From Pseudonocardia sp. MH-G8 (GTDB taxonomy: Bacteria > Actinomycetota > Actinomycetes > Mycobacteriales > Pseudonocardiaceae): 64,000 nt of DNA. Below the pieces are notes generated by a model, which worked only from the letters and a program-made list of their open reading frames with translations, did no database searches and had not been told where the DNA came from. The position numbers and the translations under genes were made by a program. The stretch is from positions 1-64,000 of the forward strand of contig NZ_NKYF01000014.1 in assembly GCF_002262885.1 (NCBI RefSeq). Reading direction: 5' to 3'. Shown piece after piece: positions 8,200 through 15,485 of the stretch (position 1 is the first letter of the stretch; every line of letters starts with the position of its first letter).

Positions 8200-9260
8200 T
8201 CCGTCCCCTGGGACCGGAGCACCTCGTCGACGTTCTCCGTGGTCATCACGGCGACGTCGACCGGCTGGAAGTACTTCTCGGGCTTCGGCTGGCCGGCGAG
8301 CATGTTGAACAGGTCGATGGCCGTGTCGTAGCTGGAACCGTAGGGGTCCTGGCCGACCGCCGCCTGCATCACGCCGGAGCGGATGAGGTCGACGTTCTGC
8401 GGGACGAAGTCGTAGGCGACGACGGCGACCTTTCCAGTCCGGCCCCGCTGTTGAACGGCCTGGCCTGCGCCGAACGGTCCGCCCGCCGTCACGTAGATGC
8501 CACGGAGATCCGGGTTGGCGGTCATCAGGTCGTTGGCCTGGCTGAGCGCCTGGCCTGCGTCGTCGCCGTTCTCGACGGTGCCTACGATCGGTGAACCGGG
8601 GCACTCCTGGGCATACGCATCGACGAAACCCTGGCGTCGCTGCTCGTGCTGCTGTACCGAGAACGACCCCGTGATGATGCCGATGCTGCCGGTGCACAGG
8701 GTGGCTTGTGCCATGGCCGTGGCGGCCTTGGCCCCTGCGTCGATCGCCGGCTGGCCGCGGAAGAACGCCGCACCCGCTTGTTGTGCGCAGTTCCCCTCGG
8801 CGATGAACGTCGCGACGGGGACCGCGGCGGCTGCCCGGCTGATGGCGGGGCAGGCGCCGTCGGCGAGGGAGACGACACCGATCGCGTCATACCCCTGGCT
8901 GACGGCCGAGTTGAGCGCGTTCTCGACGGTCGGCACGTCCATCGCCGACCCCGCGGTGATGTAGTCGACGCTCGCCCCGTGTGCGGAGAGCTCGTGGTTC
9001 GCGGCCTCCGCCCCCTGGATGACCGTGTCCCAGAACGGATTGTTGGCGAAGGCGATCAACGCTATGCGCGTGCCGGGGAGATTCACGTCCGCGGCCGACC
9101 GGTGCCCGACCGAGTTCCCGGAGTCGCCCTGGACCACTCCGAGGGAGGGGCCACCGGTTCCATCGGCGCGTTCGGCGTCGCTGGTGCTGCATCCCGCGGC
9201 GGCGAGTGCGACCGCTGCAGCGAGCACCACGGCACGGACTGTCGATCTCATCGCCCACAC
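8196..9260 (-). CDS. Sugar ABC transporter substrate-binding lipoprotein (Peripla_BP_4 type)
   Basis: This ~354-residue lipoprotein begins with a signal peptide ending in the lipobox LAAAGC, then a linker, then a ribose/xylose-binding-type fold (IALIAFANNPFWDTVIQGAEAA; GYDAIGVVSL). It would be anchored outside the membrane and deliver a sugar or related ligand to the transporter. It is the first gene of the three-gene operon. The GTG at 9260 has a GGGAGAGAG site at the right distance; an ATG three codons on is an alternative. A perfect LacI-type palindrome lies 140 bp upstream. Confidence 0.88.
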   Translation of the reverse strand: MWAMRSTVRAVVLAAAVALAAAGCSTSDAERADGTGGPSLGVVQGDSGNSVGHRSAADVNLPGTRIALIAFANNPFWDTVIQGAEAANHELSAHGASVDYITAGSAMDVPTVENALNSAVSQGYDAIGVVSLADGACPAISRAAAAVPVATFIAEGNCAQQAGAAFFRGQPAIDAGAKAATAMAQATLCTGSIGIITGSFSVQQHEQRRQGFVDAYAQECPGSPIVGTVENGDDAGQALSQANDLMTANPDLRGIYVTAGGPFGAGQAVQQRGRTGKVAVVAYDFVPQNVDLIRSGVMQAAVGQDPYGSSYDTAIDLFNMLAGQPKPEKYFQPVDVAVMTTENVDEVLRSQGTE

Positions 9261-9400
9261 AGGACTCTCTCCCTCTCACGACGGTGTGTGAGCGGTCGGA
9301 CGGGCCGACTCCTGCGGGCGGTTCCGAACGGCCGGCTCACGGGGAGGGGCCATCGGCCCCGCCGGTGGTGTCGATTCGCCGAAGTGCCTGCGTATCGATG

Positions 9401-9426
9401 TGTTAGCGCTACCGGTAGCGCTAACA
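9401..9426. promoter_or_regulatory. Perfect 26-bp palindrome, LacI-type operator, upstream of sugar ABC operon
   Basis: Half-site TGTTAGCGCTACC is followed directly by its exact complement, making a 26-bp perfect palindrome. It contains the octamer TAGCGCTA twice, each itself palindromic, either side of CCGG. This matches the style of LacI-family operators controlling sugar uptake in actinobacteria. It lies 141 bp before the binding-protein start, so it probably overlaps the operon promoter. No LacI-family gene occurs in the window. Confidence 0.65.
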
Positions 9427-9476
9427 TAGATGAGCGGCGTGCGCCTCGCAATCCCCGACGCGGCCACAGTGGAGAC

Positions 9477-9612
9477 GATCGAGCCGCACATGGCTGTCCC
9501 GGCAGCCGCGCCGACGTACTTCTCCGGCCGATCAAACCGTCTTGGTCGGCGTGAGCAGCACATGATGGTGGCGGGGACCGCTCTGGTGTACTGCTCGGAT
9601 CGTTCACCGCCT
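9477..9612. repeat. Dispersed intergenic repeat, family 1, copy C
   Basis: This copy aligns with A and B from GATCGAGCCGCACATGG through the core CCGACGTACTTCTCCGGCCG, the inverted motif TTGGTCGGCGTGAGCAGCAC, and the third motif GTACTGCTCGGATCGTTCACC. It sits between the LacI-type palindrome and the AraC-type regulator gene, ending 31 bp before that gene. Confidence 0.75.
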
Positions 9613-9643
9613 GGCGGACCGGAGCGACCGGGGAGGACCGGGC

Positions 9644-10345
9644 ATGGGGCTGGAGATCGAGAGCAGGCCGTCCGACTCGCCCTACGTCGAGCGGGTGTGG
9701 CGCAGCCGCAGCACCGGCGTGGCCCGCATGACGTCGGTCGCCACCGCGCACTGGGACCTGGTCGTGTGGGAGCAGCGCGGTCGGGTGCAGGTGGGCGTGC
9801 AGGGGCCGGAGGCGCGGGCGAACCCGGCGCCCGTCCCCGAGGAGGCCGTGTTCTTCGGGATCAGCTTCGCGCTCGGCACGTCGATGCCGCACCTCCCGGC
9901 CGCCCGGCTCGTCGGTCGCGGTGCCGACGTTCCCGCCGCACTCGCCCGTTCCTTCTGGCTGCACGGCTCCGCGTGGCACCTCCCGGAATACGACAACGCC
10001 GAGGCGTTCGTGGGGCGGCTGGTCGGCGAGGGCGTGCTGGTCCGCGACCCCGTCGTCGCCGCGGTGCTCGACGGCCGGACGCCGGACGCGTCCGAGCGGA
10101 CCGTCCAACGGCACTTCCTCGCCTCGACGGGCCTCACCCGGGGCGCCGTCCGGCAGATCGACCGGGCCCGGCGGGCGGCGGTGCTCGTCCAGGAGGGCGT
10201 GCCGACGCCCGAGGTCGTGCACCGGCTCGGGTACTTCGACCACCCGCACCTGGCCCGGTCGTTGTCCCGCTACGTCGGACGGACGGCCGGTCAGCTGCGC
10301 GCTCCGGTGCCGGGCGAGCCGCTGTCGCTCCTGTACAAGACATGA
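9644..10345 (+). CDS. AraC-family transcriptional regulator
   Basis: This 233-residue protein ends in an AraC-type double helix-turn-helix: SERTVQRHFLASTGLTRGAVRQIDRARRA for the first helix pair and VHRLGYFDHPHLARSLSRYVGRTAGQLR for the second, at about residues 150-215. The N-terminal half has the 'LVVW' and 'GISFALGTSMPHLP' features of regulators with a diverged cupin-like sensing domain. GGGAGG precedes the ATG. It lies 50 bp before the RibD-like reductase gene on the same strand, its probable target, as AraC/dihydrofolate-reductase-like pairs are common in actinobacteria. Confidence 0.85.
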   Translation: MGLEIESRPSDSPYVERVWRSRSTGVARMTSVATAHWDLVVWEQRGRVQVGVQGPEARANPAPVPEEAVFFGISFALGTSMPHLPAARLVGRGADVPAALARSFWLHGSAWHLPEYDNAEAFVGRLVGEGVLVRDPVVAAVLDGRTPDASERTVQRHFLASTGLTRGAVRQIDRARRAAVLVQEGVPTPEVVHRLGYFDHPHLARSLSRYVGRTAGQLRAPVPGEPLSLLYKT

Positions 10346-10395
10346 TCTCGCCTGGCCCATAGCCTTCCGGCGTTCCATCGACGGAGGGGAAACGC

Positions 10396-10950
10396 ATGCG
10401 CAGGGTGGTCTCGAGCCCGTTCATCTCGCTCGACGGTGTGGTGGAGTCGCCGGACCAGTGGCAGTTCGACTTCGACGCCGAGATGGGCGCCGAGATGGAG
10501 CGGGCACTGGCGGCGGCCGACACGGTGCTTCTGGGCCGGGTGACCTACACGGAGTGGGCCGGCTACTGGCCGAACGTCGACGAGGGCGAGGACGCCGGGT
10601 TCGCGAGCTGGATCAACAACGCCCCCAAGTACGTCGCCTCGACCACGCTGGCCGGCGTCGACGAGTGGCAGAACACCACCCTGCTCAAGGGCGACCTGGC
10701 CGACGCGGTGCGGGAGCTCAAGGCGGGGGAGGGCAAGGACATCACAGTGGCCGGCAGCCCGGGCCTGCTCCGGTCCCTGCTGGAGCAGGACCTGCTCGAC
10801 GAGCTGGTGCTGCTGATCCACCCGGTGATCGCTGGCGAGGGCCGCAAGAAGCTGTTCGCCGACGACGCCGCGCTGACGAAGCTCGAGCTGGTGAACGCGA
10901 AGCCGACCTCCAGCGGGGTGGTGATAGCGACCTACCGGCCGGCACGTTGA
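10396..10950 (+). CDS. Dihydrofolate reductase family protein (RibD C-terminal domain)
   Basis: This 184-residue protein starts RRVVSSPFISLDGVVESPDQW and has VLLGRVTYTEWAGYWP and GSPGLLRSLLEQDLLDELVLLIHPVIAGEG, the typical blocks of the RibD_C/dihydrofolate reductase-like family that binds NADPH. The true substrate of these stand-alone proteins is not known. GGAGGGG gives a strong ribosome binding site before the ATG. It probably forms a unit with the AraC-type regulator upstream. Confidence 0.88.
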   Translation: MRRVVSSPFISLDGVVESPDQWQFDFDAEMGAEMERALAAADTVLLGRVTYTEWAGYWPNVDEGEDAGFASWINNAPKYVASTTLAGVDEWQNTTLLKGDLADAVRELKAGEGKDITVAGSPGLLRSLLEQDLLDELVLLIHPVIAGEGRKKLFADDAALTKLELVNAKPTSSGVVIATYRPAR

Positions 10951-11014
10951 CGTCCGCCTGAGCCGCCGCGGCGGAACCCTCGGCGGGAAGGCTGCCGCGG
11001 TGCATGATGGGCCG

Positions 11015-12448
11015 GTGGACGTCACGACGGTGCGGAGCGCGGGGCACGGCCTGCCCGGGCACCTGGTCGACTTCGTGGCCGCGCTGCGCCGGCACGGCGT
11101 GTCGGTCGGGCCGGGGGAGACGGTCGACGCCGCGCGCGTGCTCGCCGTCCTCGACATGGTCCACCGCGAGCACGTCCGCGAAGGGCTGGCGGCGTCGCTG
11201 CTGCGCCGCTCCGGGCAGCGCGAGGTCTTCGACACCCTGTTCGACCTGTACTTCCCGGCGGCGCTGGGTGCGGGGGTGGGCGAGGTCGACGTCCCGCGCG
11301 TCGAGGACGCCGACGGCGGCCCGGTGGACGTCGACGCCCTGCGCGTCGTCCTCGCCGACCTGCTCCGCGACGGCGACACCGGGGCGCTCGCCGAGCTGGC
11401 CCGCGCGGCCGTGGACGCGCTCGGCCGCTCCGGCGCGGCGGGGACCGGCGTGCGTGGTGCGGGCACCCAGCCGGGCTGGTCGGCGTACCAGGCGTTGCGG
11501 GTGCTCTCGCCGGAGACGCTGCTGGCGCAGATCCTCGCCGACCTGCGGGACGGCGCCGATGACGACTCCGAGTTCGCCGACGAGGTGCGCCGCCGGGAGA
11601 TCCGCGACCGGATCGCGGCGTTCCGCAAGATGGTCACCGACGAGGTGCGGCGGCGGTCCGCGGAGGTCCGCGGGCGCGAGCAGGTGGCGCGCTCGGCGGT
11701 ACCGACGCAGACCGAGCAGGTCGAGTTCCTCTCCGCGCACGCCGAGCAGTTGACCCGGCTGCGCCGCACCGTGCACCCGCTGGCGCGGCGGCTGGCGTCG
11801 CGGCTCGCGGTGCGCCGCCGCCACGCCAAGCGCGGCGAGCTGGACATGCGTCGCACCCTGCGCCGCTCGATGTCCACCGGCGGGGTGCCGATGCGGCCCG
11901 CGTTCCGCGCCCGCCGTCCCGGCCGTCCGGAGCTGGTGGTGCTCTGCGACGTCTCCGGCTCGGTCGCGGGGTTCAGCCACTTCACGCTGCTGCTGGTGCA
12001 GGCGCTGCGCGAACAGTTCAGCAAGGTGCGGGTGTTCGCGTTCGTGGAGCGCGCCGACGAGGTCACCCACCTGTTCGACCCCGGCGCGGAGCTGTCCGGC
12101 GTGATGCAGCGGGTGCTGCGCGAGGCCGACGTCGTCGCGTTCGACGGGCACAGCGACTACGGGGGCTCGTTCGGCAGCTTCGCCGAGCACTGGGGCGACG
12201 CCGTCGGCCCGAAGACCTCGTTGCTGGTGCTGGGCGACGCCCGTACCAACTACCGCGACCCGAACCTCACGGTGCTCAAGCGGCTCGTCGGCCAGGCGCG
12301 GCACGCCCACTGGCTCAACCCCGAGCCGCGCCGGCAGTGGGGCAGCGGCGATTCCGCGGCCCTGCGCTACGCCGACGTCCTGCCGATGCACGAGTGCCGC
12401 ACCGCGGCGCAGCTCGCCGACGTGGTGGAGGGCCTGCTCCCGGTGTGA
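11015..12448 (+). CDS. VWA domain-containing CoxE-like protein (Rv2425c-like)
   Basis: This 477-residue protein has a C-terminal von Willebrand factor A domain with the MIDAS motif DVSGS (about residue 312) after RPELVVLC, and a conserved DARTNYRDP segment. CoxE-like proteins act with a MoxR ATPase, here encoded at 3904-4779. Size and family match the M. tuberculosis Rv2426c/Rv2425c pair, which are adjacent there. The GTG at 11015 was chosen because CATGAT ends 6 nt before it, fitting a leaderless start; a GTG at 11000 is in frame. The ATPase partner is separated by an accessory block. Confidence 0.88.
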   Translation: MDVTTVRSAGHGLPGHLVDFVAALRRHGVSVGPGETVDAARVLAVLDMVHREHVREGLAASLLRRSGQREVFDTLFDLYFPAALGAGVGEVDVPRVEDADGGPVDVDALRVVLADLLRDGDTGALAELARAAVDALGRSGAAGTGVRGAGTQPGWSAYQALRVLSPETLLAQILADLRDGADDDSEFADEVRRREIRDRIAAFRKMVTDEVRRRSAEVRGREQVARSAVPTQTEQVEFLSAHAEQLTRLRRTVHPLARRLASRLAVRRRHAKRGELDMRRTLRRSMSTGGVPMRPAFRARRPGRPELVVLCDVSGSVAGFSHFTLLLVQALREQFSKVRVFAFVERADEVTHLFDPGAELSGVMQRVLREADVVAFDGHSDYGGSFGSFAEHWGDAVGPKTSLLVLGDARTNYRDPNLTVLKRLVGQARHAHWLNPEPRRQWGSGDSAALRYADVLPMHECRTAAQLADVVEGLLPV

Positions 12449-12472
12449 CGGCGCGCCCGGGGCTAGCGTGGA

Positions 12473-12484
12473 GAACGACCGTTC
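12473..12484. promoter_or_regulatory. TetR operator 1 (upstream of tetR at 12506)
   Basis: GAACG-AC-CGTTC, a 5-bp inverted repeat with a 2-bp spacer, lies between a TAGCGT -10 hexamer (12464-12469) and the tetR start. The same motif occurs twice before the DUF1348 gene downstream, which supports a shared operator for this regulator. Confidence 0.6.
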
Positions 12485-12505
12485 CCGCCGACGAGGGATC
12501 CCGCC

Positions 12506-13075
12506 ATGGCGCCCGTTGACATCGAGTCCGCCCGCACCCGCCTGCTCGACGCCGCGGAGGAGCTGTTCTACGCGCGCGGCATCCAGGCGGTGGGTATGGA
12601 CGAGATCCGCACCGGCGCCGGGCTGTCCCTCAAGCGGGTCTACGCGCTCTACCCGGCGAAGGAGTCGCTGGTAGAGGCCTACCTGCAGCGCAGGGACGTC
12701 CGGTGGCGGGCGCGCCTCGCGGCCGCCACCGAGGAGGTGGCGGATCCGGACGAGCGGATCCTCGCGGTGTTCGACTGGCTCGGTGCGTGGTTCCGCGAGC
12801 AGGGGTTCCGCGGCTGCGCGTGGGTCAACGGGTTCGGCGAGCTCGGGGCGGTGTCCGCAGTGGTGGCGCGACAGGCTCGGACCCACAAGCGCGCTTTCGC
12901 CGACCACGTCGCCCGCCTCGTCGCCGACGCGGGGCTGCCGGTCGGGCTCGGCCCTCAGCTCGTGCTGCTCGCCGAGGGGGCGATCGTCACCGCAGGCATC
13001 CTCGGCACGGACGCCCCGGCGGCGCAGGCGCGCACCGCGGCGGCGGCACTGTTGCACGCAGCCCGTGGGCGTTGA
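12506..13075 (+). CDS. TetR-family transcriptional regulator
   Basis: This 189-residue repressor has the TetR N-terminal helix-turn-helix at residues 8-50 (RLLDAAEELFYARGIQAVGM, then GLSLKRVYALYPAKESLVEAYL) and a ligand-binding C-terminal domain containing GFRGCAWVNGFGEL, typical of regulators that sense small lipophilic or electrophilic molecules. The same short operator motif occurs upstream of this gene and twice upstream of the DUF1348 gene 61 bp downstream, so it likely represses itself and that gene. The ligand is unknown. Confidence 0.88.
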   Translation: MAPVDIESARTRLLDAAEELFYARGIQAVGMDEIRTGAGLSLKRVYALYPAKESLVEAYLQRRDVRWRARLAAATEEVADPDERILAVFDWLGAWFREQGFRGCAWVNGFGELGAVSAVVARQARTHKRAFADHVARLVADAGLPVGLGPQLVLLAEGAIVTAGILGTDAPAAQARTAAAALLHAARGR

Positions 13076-13080
13076 TCGGA

Positions 13081-13092
13081 GAACGGTCGTTA
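13081..13092. promoter_or_regulatory. TetR operator 2 (upstream of DUF1348 gene)
   Basis: GAACG-GT-CGTTA is a near-perfect copy of the operator found before tetR; one outer base differs. It lies just upstream of the TAGGCT -10 hexamer (13095-13100) and so could block RNA polymerase. Confidence 0.55.
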
Positions 13093-13103
13093 TCTAGGCT
13101 CGG

Positions 13104-13119
13104 GAGAACGACCGTTCTC
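13104..13119. promoter_or_regulatory. TetR operator 3 (upstream of DUF1348 gene)
   Basis: GAGAACG-AC-CGTTCTC, a 7-bp perfect inverted repeat with the same AC spacer as operator 1, is the best copy. It overlaps the expected transcription start, 4 nt after the TAGGCT -10 hexamer. Two tandem operators 23 bp apart centre to centre flank this promoter. Confidence 0.65.
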
Positions 13120-13135
13120 ACCTTGAGGAGCCCTG

Positions 13136-13594
13136 ATGGCCGCACGTCCGCCGCTGCCCCCGTTCACGCGCGAGACCGCGCGGCAGAAGGTGCAGGCCGC
13201 CGAGGACGCCTGGAACACGCGCGACCCGGAGCGGGTGGCGCTCGCCTACAGCGAGGACTCGCAGTGGCGCAACCGGGACCGCTTCGTGCGTGGCCGCGCG
13301 GAGATCGTCCGGTTCCTGACCGAGAAGTGGGAGCGGGAGCTGGACTACGCGCTCCGCAAGTCGTTGTGGGCTTTCGCCGGCAATCGCATCGCGGTCCGGT
13401 TCCAGTACGAGTGCCGCGACGCGACCGGTGCCTGGTACCGCAGCTACGGCAACGAGAACTGGGAGTTCGACGAGCACGGCCTGATGGTCCGCCGGGAGGC
13501 CAGCATCGACGACATCGCCATCGACGAGTCGGAGCGGCGGATCTTCGGTCCGCGGCCCGAGGGTGAGCGCGACGTGGAGATCCCGCTCCGGTAG
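13136..13594 (+). CDS. DUF1348 family protein (NTF2-like fold)
   Basis: This 152-residue protein begins RPPLPPFTRETARQKVQAAE and contains DAWNTRDPERVALAYS, WRNRDRFVRGRAEI and RSYGNENWEFD, the standard blocks of DUF1348, a nuclear-transport-factor-2-like family of small alpha+beta barrels. Such proteins are often detoxifying or stress-associated, but the reaction is unproven. TTGAGGAG precedes the ATG. Two TetR-type operators in its promoter suggest control by the upstream regulator. Confidence 0.9.
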   Translation: MAARPPLPPFTRETARQKVQAAEDAWNTRDPERVALAYSEDSQWRNRDRFVRGRAEIVRFLTEKWERELDYALRKSLWAFAGNRIAVRFQYECRDATGAWYRSYGNENWEFDEHGLMVRREASIDDIAIDESERRIFGPRPEGERDVEIPLR

Positions 13595-13606
13595 CCCTGA
13601 TCGACA

Positions 13607-13622
13607 TCGAACTTCTGTTCGA
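13607..13622. promoter_or_regulatory. LexA (SOS) box upstream of AlkB-like gene
   Basis: TCGAAC-TTCT-GTTCGA is an exact match to the actinobacterial/Gram-positive LexA operator (a 6-bp inverted repeat with a 4-bp spacer). It ends 7 bp before the TAGCGT -10 hexamer of the AlkB-like gene, a position where LexA would block the promoter. Damage induction of that gene is inferred. Confidence 0.75.
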
Positions 13623-13629
13623 ATCACGG

Positions 13630-13635
13630 TAGCGT
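13630..13635 (+). promoter_or_regulatory. -10 hexamer TAGCGT for leaderless AlkB-like gene
   Basis: The hexamer ends 7 nt before the ATG at 13643 and no Shine-Dalgarno is present, so transcription probably starts at or next to the start codon. Confidence 0.5.
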
Positions 13636-13642
13636 GGCCGGC

Positions 13643-14263
13643 ATGGCCGCTCCGGATCTCGCCTGGCAGCCCTCGTTGCTCGACGCGCCCGCCCTCGAGC
13701 TGGACCGCGGGTTCGGCGAGCTGCGCCGGCGCGAGCTGGCGGAGGGGGCGTGGGTCGACCACGCGCCCGGCTGGTGCCGCGGGGCCGACACGCTCTTCGC
13801 CCGGCTGCTGGAGGAGACGCCGTGGAGCGGCCGTGAGGTGCGGATGTACGAGCGGGTGGTCCCCGAGCCACGGCTCACCCATCGCTGGCGGCTCGACGAC
13901 GGGCCGGCGCCGCCCGGTGAGCTGCGCGAGATGGCCGGCGTGCTGAGCGAGCGCTACGGCGTGGCGTTCACGCAGGTCGGTGTCAACCTCTACCGCGACG
14001 GCGCCGACAGCGTCGCCTGGCACGGCGACCGCGTGGCGCGCGAGCTGCCGGAGGCCGTCGTCGCGCTGGTCTCGCTCGGGGCCGCGCGCCCGTTCCGGCT
14101 GCGCCCCACGGGCGGCGGCCTCTCGCTCGGGTATCTCCCGGGTCCGGGAGATCTGCTGGTCATGGGCGGTTCCTGTCAGCGCACGTGGCAGCACGCGGTG
14201 CCCAAGACGCGGGCGGCGCCGCCGCGGATCAGCATCCAGTTCCGCCACGCGTACCCGCGCTAG
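13643..14263 (+). CDS. AlkB-like 2-oxoglutarate/Fe(II)-dependent dioxygenase
   Basis: This ~206-residue protein is an AlkB-type demethylase that would oxidise away alkyl groups from damaged bases. Key residues are visible: NLYRDGADSVAWHGDR gives the H-x-D iron ligands, GDLLVMGGSCQRTWQHAVPK supplies the distal His, and PPRISIQFRH supplies the R-x5-R-type 2-oxoglutarate contacts. A perfect LexA box and a -10 hexamer lie immediately upstream, supporting a DNA-damage role. The ATG at 13643 fits a leaderless start; a GTG at 13634 overlaps the -10 box and is less likely. Confidence 0.9.
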   Translation: MAAPDLAWQPSLLDAPALELDRGFGELRRRELAEGAWVDHAPGWCRGADTLFARLLEETPWSGREVRMYERVVPEPRLTHRWRLDDGPAPPGELREMAGVLSERYGVAFTQVGVNLYRDGADSVAWHGDRVARELPEAVVALVSLGAARPFRLRPTGGGLSLGYLPGPGDLLVMGGSCQRTWQHAVPKTRAAPPRISIQFRHAYPR

Positions 14264-14367
14264 GAGGTGTTCCGCAGATCTCATCGGAGAGGTCTCAAGA
14301 ACCTTGACCGGGCGGCCAGTCAAGAGCAATATGGGGTCATCTCCTCATGAGGGAAGGGTGATCGCAA

Positions 14368-14727
14368 ATGACCAGGACATGGCAGCGGTGGCAGGACTGG
14401 GCGGCACTGGTGATCGGCGTGCTGACCGCGTTGTCGCCGATCGTGGTGTCCACCGACACCGCCGCGCTGTGGTCGTTGATCGTGTTCGGCGTGCTGATCG
14501 CGGCTACGGCGCTGTGGTCGCTCGCGCAACCGGGCTCGGTGGCCAGCGAGTACGTCCACGCGGTGCTCGGCGTCCTGTTGTTCATCTCGCCCTGGGTGTT
14601 CAGCTACGCCGATCTCGGCGGCGCGTCCTGGACGTCCTGGGTCGCGGGTGTGCTGACGGTCGCGGTGGGCCTCGCGGCCCTGCCGTCCGCCAACGCGGAG
14701 CACCGGGGGTTGGTCGGCCAGCACTGA
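14368..14727 (+). CDS. SPW repeat membrane protein
   Basis: This 119-residue protein has four hydrophobic helices arranged as two repeats, each with an S-P signature (LTALSPIVVS near residue 22 and LLFISPWVFSY near residue 72), the mark of the SPW repeat family. Its function is unknown. GGAAGGG precedes the ATG. In the 104-bp upstream region CTTGAC and GTCAAG form a spaced inverted repeat (about 14303-14324) that could be an operator. A strong hairpin follows the gene. Confidence 0.85.
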   Translation: MTRTWQRWQDWAALVIGVLTALSPIVVSTDTAALWSLIVFGVLIAATALWSLAQPGSVASEYVHAVLGVLLFISPWVFSYADLGGASWTSWVAGVLTVAVGLAALPSANAEHRGLVGQH

Positions 14728-14776
14728 CCGGTACGCAGAACACACGACCGGGGCATGCAGGACCCGGACACGCAGA

Positions 14777-14805
14777 ACGGCCGCGGCCGCAGTGGCCGCG
14801 GCCGT
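14777..14805 (+). terminator. GC-rich hairpin after SPW gene
   Basis: A 12-bp perfect stem (ACGGCCGCGGCC with its complement) and a 5-nt loop lies 50 bp after the SPW stop. There is no U-run, as is usual in high-G+C actinobacteria. It separates the SPW gene from the following tetR gene. Confidence 0.5.
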
Positions 14806-14871
14806 CGCGCGCGTCCAGGATAGGTCGCACGGCACCGAACCGGTCGGGTGGCCGATGGGCGGGAGGAACGC

Positions 14872-15456
14872 ATGACGGAGACGACGGCACCGGAGGAACC
14901 GGGCGCGCGGGAGCGGATCCTCGCCGCGGCCGAGGAACTCTTCGCCGCGTCCGGTTTCGACGCCACACCCACCTCACGCATCGCCGAACGGGCCGCGGTG
15001 CCCAAGGGGCTCGTCCACTACTACTTCAAGCGCAAGCCCGACCTGCTCGCCGCTCTCGTCGAGCGGCTGCCCGAGGACCGGCTCGACCCGGACCGCGTGG
15101 TCGTCCGCGGCGACGTCGCCGCCAGCCTGCACCGGCTCGTCGACGCGTTCGACCGGGCGCTCGACACGTCGGCCGTGCTGTCCCACCTGCTGTGGCGTGA
15201 GGCCGACACGCACCCGGCCGTGCTCGACGCGCTGCAGGCGCGCTTCGACCGGATGGTCGGGCAGATCCGCACGGTCGTCGCGGCGGCACGCCCGGACGGC
15301 TGCCCGGACGCCGACGTCGACTGCGCCGCACAACTGCTCGCCTCAGCCGTCAGCTACCGGCACTCCGTGGCCCGCCACGCCGACGACGGGCAGGAGGCCA
15401 TGCACCGCGAACTGCGCTTCCTCGCCGACGCCCTGGCCGCAGGCGCAGGGGCCTGA
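14872..15456 (+). CDS. TetR-family transcriptional regulator
   Basis: This 194-residue regulator has the TetR DNA-binding domain at residues 13-60 (RERILAAAEELFAASGFDATPTSRIAERAAVPKGLVHYYF is split by the turn at GF) and the typical KRKPDLLAAL after it. The C-terminal domain is a helical ligand-binding bundle without a clear clue to its ligand. GGGAGGA precedes the ATG; an open frame extends upstream but starts in the hairpin region. It lies 29 bp before nadD, and no operator was identified. Confidence 0.85.
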   Translation: MTETTAPEEPGARERILAAAEELFAASGFDATPTSRIAERAAVPKGLVHYYFKRKPDLLAALVERLPEDRLDPDRVVVRGDVAASLHRLVDAFDRALDTSAVLSHLLWREADTHPAVLDALQARFDRMVGQIRTVVAAARPDGCPDADVDCAAQLLASAVSYRHSVARHADDGQEAMHRELRFLADALAAGAGA

Positions 15457-15472
15457 CCTGGGAGGCGCCGTC

Positions 15473-15478
15473 TAGGCT
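15473..15478 (+). promoter_or_regulatory. -10 hexamer TAGGCT for nadD
   Basis: The hexamer ends 7 nt before the nadD ATG with no Shine-Dalgarno between, matching the leaderless layout seen for many genes here. Confidence 0.5.
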
Positions 15479-15485
15479 TCGTCAG

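Noticed and set aside
4888..9636. Open frames reading ...YCSDRSPRA, YFSDRSTLLDRREQY and YFSGRSNRLGRREQH in the intergenic repeats look like a conserved protein
   Set aside because: The similarity follows from nucleotide conservation of the repeat. Frames have different ends, no ribosome binding sites and no third-position bias.
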